A stretch of 64,000 nt of DNA. It comes from Streptomyces sp. man185 (lineage in GTDB: Bacteria; Actinomycetota; Actinomycetes; Streptomycetales; Streptomycetaceae). Location: NCBI GenBank assembly GCA_002551355.1, contig NTHE01000015.1:62001-126000 (forward strand), read 5' to 3'. Within the stretch, counting starts at the first letter, position 1. The number at the start of each line of letters is the position of its first letter. Positions 19,325-36,314 of this stretch are shown piece by piece. Under the pieces are notes generated by a model. That model was not told the origin of the DNA. It ran no database searches and was given only the letters and a program-made list of their open reading frames with translations. The translations under genes and the position numbers were made by a program.

Positions 19325-21379
19325 ATGGTGGATCGATCTGTCCTGTCCCGAATACGCATGCCCCGGCGCGCCGTCCTCCTCGCGGCCACCGCGACCGCCG
19401 CCACCGCCGGGTGCGCCGTACCGACGCCCCGGCGTCGCGGTCCGGTGCCGGACCCGGCGCCCGGCCTGGCCATAGCGAGCACCCGGCGGGCGCTGGTCAT
19501 GCAGCTGCTGGCGCACCCGGACGACGACCTGTACTTCATGAACCCGGACACCCGTGAGGCTCTCGCCGCCGGGACCCCGCTGGTCTGCGTGTATCTGACC
19601 GCGGGCGAGGCGGACGGCCTCAACAAGGTCCCCGGTGCGCCCCGTCCGGTCCCCGACCGTGCCGCCTACTCCTCCTCCCGCCACCAGGGCCTGCGCCAGG
19701 CGTACGCCGAGCTGCTCGGGCTCGACCGGTTCACGCCCTGGCGGAAGTCGGTGGTGGCTCTGCACGGCGGCCACCGGGCCGAGGTGAACGTGCTGGCCGA
19801 CGGCGTCCGCCAGGTCGAGCTGGTCTTCCTCAACACCGCGATGCACACCGGGCGCGGCCGTCCCGGGCTGCCCAGTCTCTGGCGGGACCGCCGGCTCGTC
19901 CTGCGTACCGTCGTCGCCGACGACTCGCCGCTGGAGCGCGCCGGTTCGTATACGTACGAGTCCCTGATCGACGTCCTCGTCGGGCTCCTGGAGCAGTACC
20001 GGCCGACCGTCGTGCACACCCTCGATCCGGACCCGGACCTCCAGTTCAGCAGCGAGTACGAACGCCGCCGGGACAGCGAGCAGCGCGGGTACTCCGATCA
20101 TGCCGACCACACCGCCGCCGGGTGTTTCGCCTGGGCCGCCCTGATCCGCTGGGTGGCGGGGGCGACGGGGCGCGGGGAGCCGGTGCCCGGGTTCGCCGTC
20201 GCCTCGTTCCGGGGGTACTACAACCGGCACTGGCCCAAGAACCTGCCGCCCGCGGTGCTGGAGCGCAAGGCCGCCCACCTCGTCCCGTACGGCGGCGCCC
20301 CCGACTGGGAGTGCGGCAACCCCTCCGGCTGCGGGGACTACAACGTGGGCGGCGACCGGCCGCTGACCAACCGCAAGGGCTGGGTGCGCTCCACCCACCA
20401 CCGCTACCCGGGCCCCCGGGCCCAGGTCGCCTCCGGGCCTGACGGCCGGCTCACCGCCTACGGGGTGCTCGGGCTGCGCGCCGTCCGGTGGCGCGAGAGC
20501 GCGCCCGGCAGCGGGGTGTGGAACGCGCCGGACGACCTCGGCGGCGGGCCGCTCGCCCCGGTACTGGGCGGCGCGGCGACGGCGGACGGGCGGCAGATGC
20601 TGTTCGGGCTGCGGTTCGCGGCGCTCGGCGGGCACGGCGCGGACAACGAACGCGAGATCGTGCTGCTGGAACAGCGCTCCCCCGGCGGCCCCTTCCTCGC
20701 CTGGCGGGGGCTCGGCAATCCGGCCGCCGGCGGCGACCATGGGCGGCGCATCGGGACCCCGGTCGCCGTCACGGCCCCGGACGGCCGGGTCCACCTCTTC
20801 GTACGGAACGCGGAGAAGGGCCTCAGCACCCGGATGCGCGACACGGCCACCGGCCGCTGGAGCGGCTGGCACGACATGGGCGGCGGCGAGGTGCAGGACG
20901 GGCTGACCGCGGTCGTCGACACGGCCGGGTGCGTCCACGTGTACGCGGCCGGGCACCATGCCGTGCACCACTGGACCCAGGACGTCCCGGGCGCCGACAT
21001 CACCGCCCGTACCCAGCTCACCGGCTCCCCCGTCCCCGCGCACGCGCCCGGCGCACTCTCCGCGCCCGACGGCTCCGTGGAGCTCTACTACCGGCCCGCC
21101 GCGCGGGCGGGAATCGTCGTCGTGCGGGCCGCCCCCGCCCCCGCGCCCCGCTTCGGCGGGTACGGTCCGGTGACCACCGCCGCCTCACCGGGCGGCCCGG
21201 TTCTGCTCGGCCGGTCCGCGGAGGGCCGGATCCAGTTGCGTACCGCCGAGGGCATCGCCGTACGCTCCCGGGGCCCCGTCGCCCTGGACGGCACCGCCCT
21301 CCACCTCGGCGCGGCGGACGGGCGGCCCGCCGTCGTGGGGTTCGGGCCGGACGCCGCGCCCTGGGTGTGGCGACCCTAG
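19325..21379 (+). CDS. Secreted PIG-L family deacetylase with propeller-like C-terminus
   Basis: 684 residues. A short basic N-terminus and hydrophobic segment (RRAVLLAATATAATAGC) suggest export, with Cys30 as a possible but non-ideal lipobox cysteine. The PIG-L/LmbE domain (about 55-330) has the zinc motif AHPDDD (63-68) and the downstream SDHADHTAAG. Family members remove acetyl groups from N-acetylglucosamine-type substrates. The C-terminal half has several repeats of the type APDGRVHLFVRN and GRWSGWHDMGGG, resembling lectin-like beta-propellers, so it may bind glycan. Start ATG 19325; ATG 19358 is an alternative. The frame is open far upstream but without homology. Confidence 0.85.
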   Translation: MVDRSVLSRIRMPRRAVLLAATATAATAGCAVPTPRRRGPVPDPAPGLAIASTRRALVMQLLAHPDDDLYFMNPDTREALAAGTPLVCVYLTAGEADGLNKVPGAPRPVPDRAAYSSSRHQGLRQAYAELLGLDRFTPWRKSVVALHGGHRAEVNVLADGVRQVELVFLNTAMHTGRGRPGLPSLWRDRRLVLRTVVADDSPLERAGSYTYESLIDVLVGLLEQYRPTVVHTLDPDPDLQFSSEYERRRDSEQRGYSDHADHTAAGCFAWAALIRWVAGATGRGEPVPGFAVASFRGYYNRHWPKNLPPAVLERKAAHLVPYGGAPDWECGNPSGCGDYNVGGDRPLTNRKGWVRSTHHRYPGPRAQVASGPDGRLTAYGVLGLRAVRWRESAPGSGVWNAPDDLGGGPLAPVLGGAATADGRQMLFGLRFAALGGHGADNEREIVLLEQRSPGGPFLAWRGLGNPAAGGDHGRRIGTPVAVTAPDGRVHLFVRNAEKGLSTRMRDTATGRWSGWHDMGGGEVQDGLTAVVDTAGCVHVYAAGHHAVHHWTQDVPGADITARTQLTGSPVPAHAPGALSAPDGSVELYYRPAARAGIVVVRAAPAPAPRFGGYGPVTTAASPGGPVLLGRSAEGRIQLRTAEGIAVRSRGPVALDGTALHLGAADGRPAVVGFGPDAAPWVWRP

Positions 21380-21408
21380 AAGCGGTTCCGTTCCCGCCAA
21401 CTCCCGCC

Positions 21409-21427
21409 CCATAACGCCGCGTTATGG
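21409..21427. promoter_or_regulatory. 19-bp palindrome upstream of protease gene
   Basis: CCATAACGCCGCGTTATGG is a perfect 8-base inverted repeat with a three-base centre, 100 bases before the protease start and 30 bases after the PIG-L stop. The AT-containing arms stand out from the GC-rich surroundings. It looks like an operator for a dimeric regulator that I cannot name. Confidence 0.5.
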
Positions 21428-21526
21428 CCAAACGTTAGTACCCCGCCCTCTTCGCGCTCCGGCACCCTGTTGCCCACCATCCCCCACAGACACGCCTACC
21501 CAGCGTGTCGCGCGAAACGAGGCATC

Positions 21527-22252
21527 ATGCGCATATCCCGGCTCATGCCCGCTGTCGCCGCAGCAGCGGCCTGCGTCCTCTCGCTCTTCGCACCGTCCGC
21601 GACGGCCGCACCCGCGCCGCCGCTCCAGGACGCCCCGCCGCCGAGCACCCAGATCATCGGCGGCGGCCAGGCCACCAATACCCCCTGGGCCGCCCGGCTC
21701 TTCTCGAACGGCAGAGAGACCTGTTCGGCGACGATCATCGCGCCGACCTGGATCCTCACCGCCAAGCACTGCGTCACCGGCGGCGGTCTGTCGTTCCGCA
21801 TCGGCAGCCTCGACCAGCACAGCGGCGGCGTGGTCGCGAACGGTGCCCAGACCTACACCCACAGCTCGGACCTCGCGCTGGTGCGGCTGGACCGTTCCGT
21901 GCAGGCGACCTACTCCCGCCTCGGTTCGCCCGGCTCGGTGAGCGTCGGGCAGAGCGTCCAGGTCTGGGGCTGGGGCGCCACCTCGCAGTGCGGCTCCGAG
22001 GCCAACTGCCAGTCCCGCTATCTGAAGGTCGCCAACGTGACGGTCACCGGCGGCTGCGGTGACGCGTACGGCGGCTCGGCGATCTGCGCCCGCCGCGGCA
22101 ACGGCATCACCGCCGGCGGCGACTCCGGCGGCCCGATGACCGCCAACGGCATCCAGGTCGGCGTCGCCTCCACCAGCGACCGCCAGACCACGACCGCGTA
22201 CACGAACGTCACCGCGTACCGGTCCTGGATCCAGTCGATCGCGGGCGTCTGA
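21527..22252 (+). CDS. Secreted S1-family serine protease
   Basis: 241 residues. The signal peptide is MRISRLMPAVAAAAACVLSL to about residue 34, followed by a short Pro-rich propeptide and the mature N-terminus IIGGGQATNTPWAARL, typical of trypsin-fold zymogens. Catalytic triad: His in ILTAKHCV, Asp in SSDLALVRL, Ser in GGDSGGP. The pocket residue six before the Ser is Ile rather than Asp, so trypsin specificity is unlikely. The ATG at 21527 has GAGG upstream. It stands alone, with a palindrome upstream and a strong hairpin downstream. Confidence 0.93.
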   Translation: MRISRLMPAVAAAAACVLSLFAPSATAAPAPPLQDAPPPSTQIIGGGQATNTPWAARLFSNGRETCSATIIAPTWILTAKHCVTGGGLSFRIGSLDQHSGGVVANGAQTYTHSSDLALVRLDRSVQATYSRLGSPGSVSVGQSVQVWGWGATSQCGSEANCQSRYLKVANVTVTGGCGDAYGGSAICARRGNGITAGGDSGGPMTANGIQVGVASTSDRQTTTAYTNVTAYRSWIQSIAGV

Positions 22253-22359
22253 CCCAGGGCGTGCAAGGCGTCGTGGCCCCGGTCAGGATCCGCCGGACAC
22301 GCACTGAACGCCCCACCCGGGACGGCGGGCACCTGACCGACCCGCCGTCCCCCTGAACC

Positions 22360-22402
22360 GTAGGGCCCCCGTACCTCACCGCCCGAGGTACCGGGGCCCT
22401 AC
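22360..22402. terminator. Terminator hairpin after protease gene
   Basis: 18-base arms (22360-22377 and 22385-22402), one mismatch, seven-base loop, about 110 bases after the protease stop. It is convergent with tuf and may act in both directions. Confidence 0.7.
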
Positions 22403-22435
22403 AGCCATGCCCGCCGAGGAACCCGTTGTACGGCG

Positions 22436-22471
22436 AAGGGCCCCGCACCTCTTTCGAGGTGCGGGGCCCTT
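22436..22471. terminator. tuf terminator hairpin
   Basis: Perfect 16-base arms (AAGGGCCCCGCACCTC and its complement) with a four-base loop, 44 bases beyond the tuf stop. A related GGGCCCCGC hairpin is found after rplA (39028-39060). Confidence 0.75.
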
Positions 22472-22514
22472 CTTGCAGCTCAGTGAGCCACCAGGTCCAA
22501 GGACCAAGCAGAAA

Positions 22515-23708
<1,194 letters not shown>

Positions 23709-23783
23709 TGGGGTCCTCCTGAGTGGTTCTGTACGCCTTGCTTCATCGGCGCCAGGTGATCTTTGCTGGGGTGCCGGCGCCGG

Positions 23784-23823
23784 GGGCATCGGGCACAGTG
23801 CTCGCGCGCTGTGCCCGATGCCC
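23784..23823 (-). promoter_or_regulatory. fusA-tuf intergenic hairpin
   Basis: Perfect 15-base arms, GGGCATCGGGCACAG (23784-23798) and its complement (23809-23823). There is no U-tract in the tuf direction. It could attenuate read-through from fusA, or protect or process the tuf mRNA. Confidence 0.6.
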
Positions 23824-23865
23824 ACCAGGCTCCGGTGACAAGCCTAAAGCGTGAGCTCGGGAGAG

Positions 23866-25995
<2,130 letters not shown>

Positions 25996-26033
25996 AAGGC
26001 TCAATCTTCTCTCGGTCTCGATGGGGGTAGCGA

Positions 26034-26504
26034 CTACCAGCGGTAGTGCGCGAAGGCCTTGTTGGACTCGGCCATCTTGTGGGTGTCCTCACGCTTCTTG
26101 ACCGAAGCGCCGAGGCCGTTGGAGGCGTCGAGCAGTTCGTTCATGAGGCGCTCGGTCATGGTCTTCTCGCGCCGGGCGCGGGAGTAACCGACGAGCCAGC
26201 GCAGAGCGAGGGTGGACGCGCGGCCGGGCTTGACCTCGATCGGCACCTGGTAGGTGGCGCCACCGACACGGCGGGACTTGACCTCGAGCGAGGGCTTGAC
26301 GTTCTCAAGCGCGCGCTTCAGCGTGATGACCGGGTCGTTGCCGGTCTTCTCGCGGAGGCCTTCCATGGCGCCGTACACGATCCGCTCGGCGGTGGAACGC
26401 TTGCCGTCGAGGAGGATCTTGTTGATCAGCGACGTGACAAGAGGAGAGCTGTAGACCGGGTCGATGATGACCGGGCGCTTCGGGGCGGGGCCCTTACGAG
26501 GCAT
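26034..26504 (-). CDS. rpsG: 30S ribosomal protein S7
   Basis: 156 residues, beginning [20 protein letters not shown]. It nucleates assembly of the 30S head and is the str-operon repressor in E. coli. Start two bases after the rpsL stop. Confidence 0.97.
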
Positions 26505-26506
26505 TC

Positions 26507-26878
26507 TTACTTCTCCTTCTTGGCGCCGTAGCGGCTGCGGGCCTGCTTGCGGTTCTTGACACCCTGGGTGTCAAGGGAGCCGCGGATGATCTTGTAACGA
26601 ACACCCGGCAGGTCCTTCACACGGCCACCACGCACGAGCACGATGGAGTGCTCCTGCAGGTTGTGTCCCTCACCCGGGATGTAGGCCGTGACCTCGATGC
26701 CGGAGGTCAGACGCACACGCGCGACCTTACGGAGCGCCGAGTTCGGCTTCTTCGGGGTGGTCGTGAACACACGCGTGCAGACACCGCGACGCTGGGGCGA
26801 ACCCTCGAGCGCGGGCGTCTTGTTCTTCTCGACCTTGTCCTGCCGGCCCTTCCGGACCAGCTGCTGGATCGTAGGCAC
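26507..26878 (-). CDS. rpsL: 30S ribosomal protein S12
   Basis: 123-residue decoding-centre protein starting [23 protein letters not shown] start at 26878. The [12 protein letters not shown] loop has Lys43 and the [13 protein letters not shown] loop has Lys88, the wild-type residues at the known streptomycin-resistance positions. First gene of the str cluster, about 187 bases downstream of a good promoter. Confidence 0.97.
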
Positions 26879-26925
26879 TACTTCTCCGGTTTCTGTGTGC
26901 CGTTCGTGAAACTAACCTGGAACAT

Positions 26926-26952
26926 CGCCGACCCACGCGGTCGGGTGTGTCG
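26926..26952 (-). promoter_or_regulatory. Leader hairpin shared with rpsJ
   Basis: Near-identical partner of the element at 18398-18424 (26/27 bases). Stem CCGACC/GGTCGG, about 48 bases upstream of the rpsL start codon and inside the predicted 5' leader. Confidence 0.6.
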
Positions 26953-27071
26953 AATACTGCGGACTTCCGCCCTGAGGACGGAGAGGCGCAGATTGCGGTG
27001 GCTACTGACGGACTCGCGATGCGGTTGATGACACGCACACGAGCCCAGGCACACCCCAGGCACAAGGCTTG

Positions 27072-27100
27072 AGCGTACCTACCTCACGGAGCTGGGTCAA
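27072..27100 (-). promoter_or_regulatory. rpsL operon promoter
   Basis: In the rpsL direction TTGACC (27095-27100), a 17-base spacer and TACGCT (27072-27077) match the principal sigma consensus of Streptomyces. The predicted start of transcription is near 27065. Confidence 0.7.
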
Positions 27101-27716
27101 AACAAATGCTGTCCACCCCCGGCACGCCGGGGCCGCCGACCTCCGAGGACGCGTGTACGGGGGTCGGCGGCCGGGCTGTCCGGCCGGCCGTGCCGGGTCT
27201 CCGGGCGGCAGCCGGCCCGCTCTCCTTCCGGCGACCGGGCGGGTCACTCCGGAGCGGTCCGGCTCCCGTCGGCCCCGCACGTTCCTCAGCCGAGGAGGGC
27301 CAGGGGCCCTGCCACTTCCAGGGCCCCTACGACTCCGAAGAAGCCGGTAGCGGCCAACGTGAACATTTTCACTCACTTCCCGATGGCGGACTCACGGCAC
27401 CGCCGACTGACGGGGTCAGATGACCCGGAACCCGTTGAAGAGAAGGATCGCCGACCGTACGAAAAATCCCGCGGCGGCCCCGGACGACCCGGCCCCCTGG
27501 ACAGCGCCATTGACGAGGGCGATCGCCTTCGGCATTCGCCACCAACCGGCCAGAGGTGAACCTCAAGTTGACGCATACACCCTTGACCTTCACCCCTCAC
27601 CCGCTCCGGACGCATTCATCGTGCCGCAGACGAAGATGGGCGAGATAACTCCCATAGGCGGCCGCTGCCAGCGCCGAAAGCCAGAAAAGGCCACCAGGAT
27701 AGTCATCGGGTGGAAT
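27101..27716. other. Non-coding stretch between rpsL promoter and membrane-protein gene
   Basis: No open frame here has recognisable protein character. A perfect 10-base hairpin, AGGGGCCCTG/CAGGGCCCCT, sits at 27302-27328 and may be a terminator. An imperfect inverted repeat near 27555-27590 (CTCAAGTTGAC ... CTTGACC) is noted without assignment. Confidence 0.4.
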
Positions 27717-28417
27717 TTACCCCACCTGTGCGATGAAGAAGACTGCGGCGAGCACTCCACCGGTCATGGCCACGCACGACTCCACCATGAAAAGCGCCCA
27801 CTGCACCTTCTCCCGGCGCGTTTCCGGCTCCAGTCGACCGTATGCAGCACGGCGCCTCTCCATGCCCCTCGAACGCAGCAGTTGCTGCCGCCGCCTCTTC
27901 GACTGCGGCAGGCGCTCCAGCAACCAGAAATGCCCCGGGCCCATTTCTTCGGGCCGTCTTTCCAGAGGCCCTTGAAGAATCCATGAACCAGGAAGCCGAA
28001 AATCCCGAGGGGGACGATCGCGATCGCCCCGGACATCACCGACCAGATCACGCTGTCCGACTCGACCACGTTCCACGCGAAGGCGAACCCGATTCCACCG
28101 GTCCCGTAGAAGAAGGAGAGGGAAAAGAAAACGTCTGCGGGGCTCGACCACCCGGCCCGCTTCTCCAGGTGATCGAACACGAGAACGCCGGCTATGAAGG
28201 CAAAAGCCCCGAGGCCCAGGAGCGCCGTGCCCTCCTGGCAGGGCACGCCCGCCCGAGGGCCGCAGCTTCCCTGGTCCCCCGCCCGGCTGAACAACTCCAC
28301 AAGAAGCGTGACTCCCCCGTACGCCAGCACTATGCCGACCACGGCCAGGCCATGGCGCAACGCCAGGGGACCACCAGGCGTCTTCCGTCTTTCTCCCAGA
28401 TCCACCGACTCGCTCAT
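27717..28417 (-). pseudogene. Membrane protein gene interrupted by one frameshift
   Basis: The N-terminal frame from ATG 28417 gives about 157 sensible residues with predicted membrane helices (AVVGIVLAYGGVTLLVELF, ALLGLGAFAFIAGVLVF, VIWSVMSGAIAIVPLGIFGF), then turns Cys/Arg/Ser-rich. In the next frame a sensible end continues, HFWLLERLPQSKRR ... VQWALFMVESCVAMTGGVLA, to a TAA at 27717. The shift lies in the GC run near 27937-27945; one extra base would restore a protein of about 233 residues. It could be a real mutation or a sequencing error in the GGGCCCGGGGC run. No family recognised. Confidence 0.65.
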
Positions 28418-28559
28418 GCGGCCGAAACTACCGGAGCCGTACGCCGCCGGGGAAGGCGTCGGGGAGCCAGCCGAGACCGACCGCCCCTCGCTGGAATCCG
28501 ATCCTCTGGAAGTGCTGCTTCCGGCCCTGGAACCGGTGCCCGGCTCCCCCGCACACGCC

Positions 28560-28600
28560 GGAGGGCGGCCACCCCGTACGTAACGGGGTGACCGCCCTCC
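28560..28600. terminator. rpoC terminator
   Basis: Long near-perfect hairpin (GGAGGGCGG.CACCCCGT / ACGGGGTG.CCGCCCTCC) 20 bases beyond the rpoC stop. Confidence 0.75.
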
Positions 28601-28619
28601 GGTCGTTCAAGCGACTCGC

Positions 28620-32519
<3,900 letters not shown>

Positions 32520-32580
32520 TTGTCGTCAATCCCTCTTTCGGGGTCTCGTCTCAATCAATGGTCTGAACGGGTCCGGGGAG

Positions 32581-32611
32581 GGCCGGCCGCCTCGGGATGA
32601 GGCGGCCGGCC
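32581..32611 (-). promoter_or_regulatory. rpoB-rpoC intergenic hairpin
   Basis: Perfect 13-base arms GGCCGGCCGCCTC / GAGGCGGCCGGCC with a five-base loop, six bases after the rpoB stop. There is no U-tract. Likely an mRNA stability or processing element, or a partial attenuator. Confidence 0.55.
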
Positions 32612-32617
32612 GGCCCG

Positions 32618-35600
32618 TCAGACCTCTTCGACGCTGCTCGGCTCGCGCCGGGACAGGTCGATACCGAGTTCCTCCGCCGCACGGAAGACGTCCTCGTCCG
32701 TGTCGCGCATCTCGATGGACATGCCGTCCGAGGACAGCACCTCCACGTTGAGGCAGAGCGACTGCATTTCCTTGATGAGCACCTTGAAGGACTCGGGAAT
32801 GCCGGGCTCGGGGATGTTCTCGCCCTTGACGATGGCCTCGTAGACCTTCACGCGGCCGGTCACGTCGTCGGACTTGATCGTCAGGAGCTCCTGGAGGGCG
32901 TACGCGGCGCCGTAAGCCTCAAGGGCCCACACCTCCATCTCACCGAAGCGCTGACCACCGAACTGTGCCTTACCACCCAGCGGCTGCTGGGTGATCATGG
33001 AGTACGGGCCGGTCGAACGCGCGTGGAGCTTGTCGTCGACCAGGTGGTGCAGCTTGAGGATGTACATGAACCCGACCGAGACCGGGTCCGGGAACGGCTC
33101 GCCGGAGCGGCCGTCGTAGAGCTGGGCCTTGCCGGAGGGCTGGACCAGCCGGTCGCCGTCGCGGTTGGGGATCGTGGCCTGGAAGAGGCCGGTGATCTCG
33201 TCCTCGCGCGCACCGTCGAAGACGGGCGTGGCGACGTTGGTGCCGGGGGCGACCTGGTCGGCGCCGATGGCCTGCAGGCGCTGGGCCCACTCGTCACCGA
33301 GGCCGGAGACGTCCCAGCCGCGGCTGGCGAGCCAGCCGAGGTGGATCTCCAGGACCTGTCCCGGGTTCATTCGGGACGGGACACCCAGCGGGTTGAGGAT
33401 GATGTCGACCGGGGTGCCGTCCTCCAGGAACGGCATGTCCTCGATCGGCAGGATCTTGGAGATGACGCCCTTGTTGCCGTGACGGCCGGCGAGCTTGTCG
33501 CCATCGGTGATCTTGCGCTTCTGCGCGACGTAGACGCGGACCAGCTGGTTCACACCCGGCGGCAGCTCGTCGCCCTCTTCGCGGTCGAAGACGCGGACGC
33601 CGATGACCTTGCCGATCTCACCGTGCGGCACCTTCAGCGAGGTGTCGCGAACCTCGCGCGCCTTCTCACCGAAGATCGCGCGGAGCAGGCGCTCCTCGGG
33701 GGTCAGCTCGGTCTCACCCTTGGGCGTGACCTTGCCGACCAGGATGTCGCCGGCGACGACCTCGGCACCGATCCGGATGATGCCGCGCTCGTCGAGGTCG
33801 GCGAGGACCTCTTCGGAGACGTTCGGGATGTCCCGGGTGATCTCCTCGGGGCCGAGCTTGGTGTCACGGGCGTCGACCTCGTGCTCCTCGATGTGGATCG
33901 AGGAGAGGACGTCGTCCTGCACGAGGCGCTGCGACAGGATGATCGCGTCCTCGTAGTTGTGACCCTCCCACGGCATGAACGCCACGAGCAGGTTCTTGCC
34001 GAGGGCCATCTCACCGTTCTCGGTGGCCGGTCCGTCGGCGAGCACCTGGTCGGCGACGATCCGGTCGCCCTCGGAGACGACGACCTTCTGGTTGACCGAG
34101 GTGCCCTGGTTGGACCGCATGAACTTGGCGATGCGGTACGTGGTGTACGTGCCGTCGTCGTTCGTGACGGTGATGTAGTCCGCGGAGACCTCCTGGACCA
34201 CACCGTCCTTCTCCGCCTTGAGGACGTCGCCGGCGTCGGTGGCGCAGCGGTACTCCATGCCGGTGCCGACGAGCGGGGCCTCCGACTTGATGAGCGGCAC
34301 CGCCTGCCGCATCATGTTCGCGCCCATGAGGGCACGGTTGGCGTCGTCGTGCTCCAGGAAGGGGATCATCGCGGTGGCGACGGACACCATCTGGCGCGGC
34401 GAGACGTCCATGTAGTCGACGTCCGTGCCGGGCACGTAGTCGACCTCTCCGCCACGACGGCGGACCAGGACGCGGGGCTCGGTGAAGCGCAGCTCGTCGG
34501 AGAGCGTCGCGTTCGCCTGGGCGATGACGAAGCGGTCCTCCTCGTCGGCCGTGATGTAGTCGACGTCGTCGGTGACCTGGCCGTCGACGACCTTGCGGTA
34601 CGGCGTCTCGATGAAGCCGAACGCGTTGACGCGGCCGTACGAGGCGAGCGAACCGATCAGACCGATGTTCGGGCCTTCGGGGGTCTCGATCGGGCACATG
34701 CGTCCGTAGTGGGACGGGTGCACGTCTCGGACCTCGAAGCCGGCCCGCTCACGGGAGAGACCACCCGGGCCAAGAGCCGACAGGCGGCGCTTGTGGGTGA
34801 GACCCGACAGCGGGTTGTTCTGGTCCATGAACTGCGACAGCTGGCTGGTGCCGAAGAACTCCTTGATGGAGGCGACGACCGGCCGGATGTTGATCAGGGT
34901 CTGCGGCGTGATCGCCTCGACGTCCTGGGTGGTCATGCGCTCACGCACGACGCGCTCCATCCGGGCCAGGCCCGTACGGACCTGGTTCTGGATGAGCTCG
35001 CCGACGTTACGCAGACGACGGTTGCCGAAGTGGTCGATGTCGTCGGTCTCGACGACGATCTCGCGACCCGACTCACCGGTCGTCTCGGTCTCGCCGGCGT
35101 GCAGCTTGACCAGGTACTTGATGGTCGCGATGACGTCGTCGGTGGTGAGCACCCCGGCGTCCAGCGGCTCATCGGCGCCGAGCTTCTTGTTCACCTTGTA
35201 GCGGCCGACCTTCGCGAGGTCGTAGCGCTTCGGGTTGAAGTAGAGGTTCTCGAGCAGCGTCTGAGCGGCCTCGCGGGTCGGCGGCTCGCCCGGACGCAGC
35301 TTGCGGTAGATGTCGAGCAGTGCGTCGTCCTGGCCCTGGGTGTGGTCCTTCTCCAGGGTGGCGCGCATCGACTCGTACTCGCCGAACTCTTCGAGGATCT
35401 GCTCGGTGGTCCAGCCGAGAGCCTTGAGGAGGACGGTGACGGACTGCTTGCGCTTGCGGTCGATGCGGACACCGACCATGTCGCGCTTGTCGATCTCCAT
35501 CTCCAGCCAGGCACCCCGGGAGGGGATGATCTTGGCGGAGAAGATGTCCTTGTCGGACGTCTTGTCGATGGAGGAGTCGAAGTAGACACCCGGCGAGCGG

Positions 35601-36103
35601 ACCAGCTGCGACACGACGACACGCTCGGTGCCGTTGATGACGAAGGTGCCCTTGTTGGTCATGAGCGGGAAATCGCCCATGAAGACCGTCTGGGACTTGA
35701 TCTCGCCGGTCTCGTTGTTGGTGAACTCGGCCGTGACGAAGAGCGGCGCGGCAAAGGTGAAGTCGCGCTCCTTGCACTCGTCGATCGAGTTCTTCGGGGG
35801 CTCGAAGCGGTGGTCGCGGAACGTAAGCGACATCGACCCGGAGAAGTCCTCGATCGGTGAGATCTCCTCGAAGATCTCCTCCAGGCCGGACTTGGTGGGG
35901 ACGTCTTGTCCACTGTCCAGAGCAGCCTCGACGCGAGCCTTCCAAGCGGCGTTGCCGAGGAGCCAGTCAAAGCTCTCGGTCTGCAGCGCGAGGAGGTTCG
36001 GAACCTCGAGGGGCTCCTTGATCTTTGCAAAAGAGATGCGCAGCGGGGCGGTGCTGGCACCGTTGTTCGTATTCGCGGTCGAGGCGTTGCGCGAGGCGGC
36101 CAA
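32618..36103 (-). CDS. rpoB: DNA-directed RNA polymerase beta subunit
   Basis: 1161 residues from a TTG start at 36103, preceded by AAGGA; this start gives the usual Streptomyces length, while the frame is open to 36133. The rifampicin-binding region reads [20 protein letters not shown] then [11 protein letters not shown], with all common resistance positions wild type. Active-site segments include [14 protein letters not shown] and the C-terminal [21 protein letters not shown] well-matched promoter lies 180 bases upstream. Confidence 0.98.
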   Translation of the reverse strand: MAASRNASTANTNNGASTAPLRISFAKIKEPLEVPNLLALQTESFDWLLGNAAWKARVEAALDSGQDVPTKSGLEEIFEEISPIEDFSGSMSLTFRDHRFEPPKNSIDECKERDFTFAAPLFVTAEFTNNETGEIKSQTVFMGDFPLMTNKGTFVINGTERVVVSQLVRSPGVYFDSSIDKTSDKDIFSAKIIPSRGAWLEMEIDKRDMVGVRIDRKRKQSVTVLLKALGWTTEQILEEFGEYESMRATLEKDHTQGQDDALLDIYRKLRPGEPPTREAAQTLLENLYFNPKRYDLAKVGRYKVNKKLGADEPLDAGVLTTDDVIATIKYLVKLHAGETETTGESGREIVVETDDIDHFGNRRLRNVGELIQNQVRTGLARMERVVRERMTTQDVEAITPQTLINIRPVVASIKEFFGTSQLSQFMDQNNPLSGLTHKRRLSALGPGGLSRERAGFEVRDVHPSHYGRMCPIETPEGPNIGLIGSLASYGRVNAFGFIETPYRKVVDGQVTDDVDYITADEEDRFVIAQANATLSDELRFTEPRVLVRRRGGEVDYVPGTDVDYMDVSPRQMVSVATAMIPFLEHDDANRALMGANMMRQAVPLIKSEAPLVGTGMEYRCATDAGDVLKAEKDGVVQEVSADYITVTNDDGTYTTYRIAKFMRSNQGTSVNQKVVVSEGDRIVADQVLADGPATENGEMALGKNLLVAFMPWEGHNYEDAIILSQRLVQDDVLSSIHIEEHEVDARDTKLGPEEITRDIPNVSEEVLADLDERGIIRIGAEVVAGDILVGKVTPKGETELTPEERLLRAIFGEKAREVRDTSLKVPHGEIGKVIGVRVFDREEGDELPPGVNQLVRVYVAQKRKITDGDKLAGRHGNKGVISKILPIEDMPFLEDGTPVDIILNPLGVPSRMNPGQVLEIHLGWLASRGWDVSGLGDEWAQRLQAIGADQVAPGTNVATPVFDGAREDEITGLFQATIPNRDGDRLVQPSGKAQLYDGRSGEPFPDPVSVGFMYILKLHHLVDDKLHARSTGPYSMITQQPLGGKAQFGGQRFGEMEVWALEAYGAAYALQELLTIKSDDVTGRVKVYEAIVKGENIPEPGIPESFKVLIKEMQSLCLNVEVLSSDGMSIEMRDTDEDVFRAAEELGIDLSRREPSSVEEV

Positions 36104-36285
36104 GAGGGGGTCCTTCCGAGGGCTCGGACTCACTACGCGCGTACCGGTCCCACTCTGGACACAAAGACAGACCGTTCCGAATCGGTCGCAAACGACCAGG
36201 TCGGAGAGGGTCGGTCATCGGTGCTTCAGCGTGGGCATGCCCCTGGTGACGGGCAGGAGGCAGCTAACAGGCAGCGCAAAGGGTC

Positions 36286-36314
36286 AGTGTAGCCAAGCGG
36301 CACACTGATGTCCA
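36286..36314 (-). promoter_or_regulatory. rpoB promoter
   Basis: TGGACA (36309-36314), 17-base spacer, TACACT (36286-36291) in the rpoB direction; predicted start near 36279 and a leader of about 175 bases. It is flanked by an inverted repeat CAGTGT/ACACTG that overlaps the -10. Confidence 0.65.

Noticed and set aside
27555..27590. CCTCAAGTT half-site resembling a SoxR box
   Set aside because: The second half does not match in sequence or spacing, and no SoxR-type target gene is adjacent.
27420..27986. Plus-strand 188-codon frame opposite the frameshifted membrane gene
   Set aside because: Compositionally random and antisense to the clear membrane segments; no start context.
32597..35860. 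A 1087-codon open frame antisense to rpoB
   Set aside because: It lies fully opposite rpoB, has Asp/Leu/Val/Gly-rich composition typical of the complement of high-GC codons, and has no domain signature.
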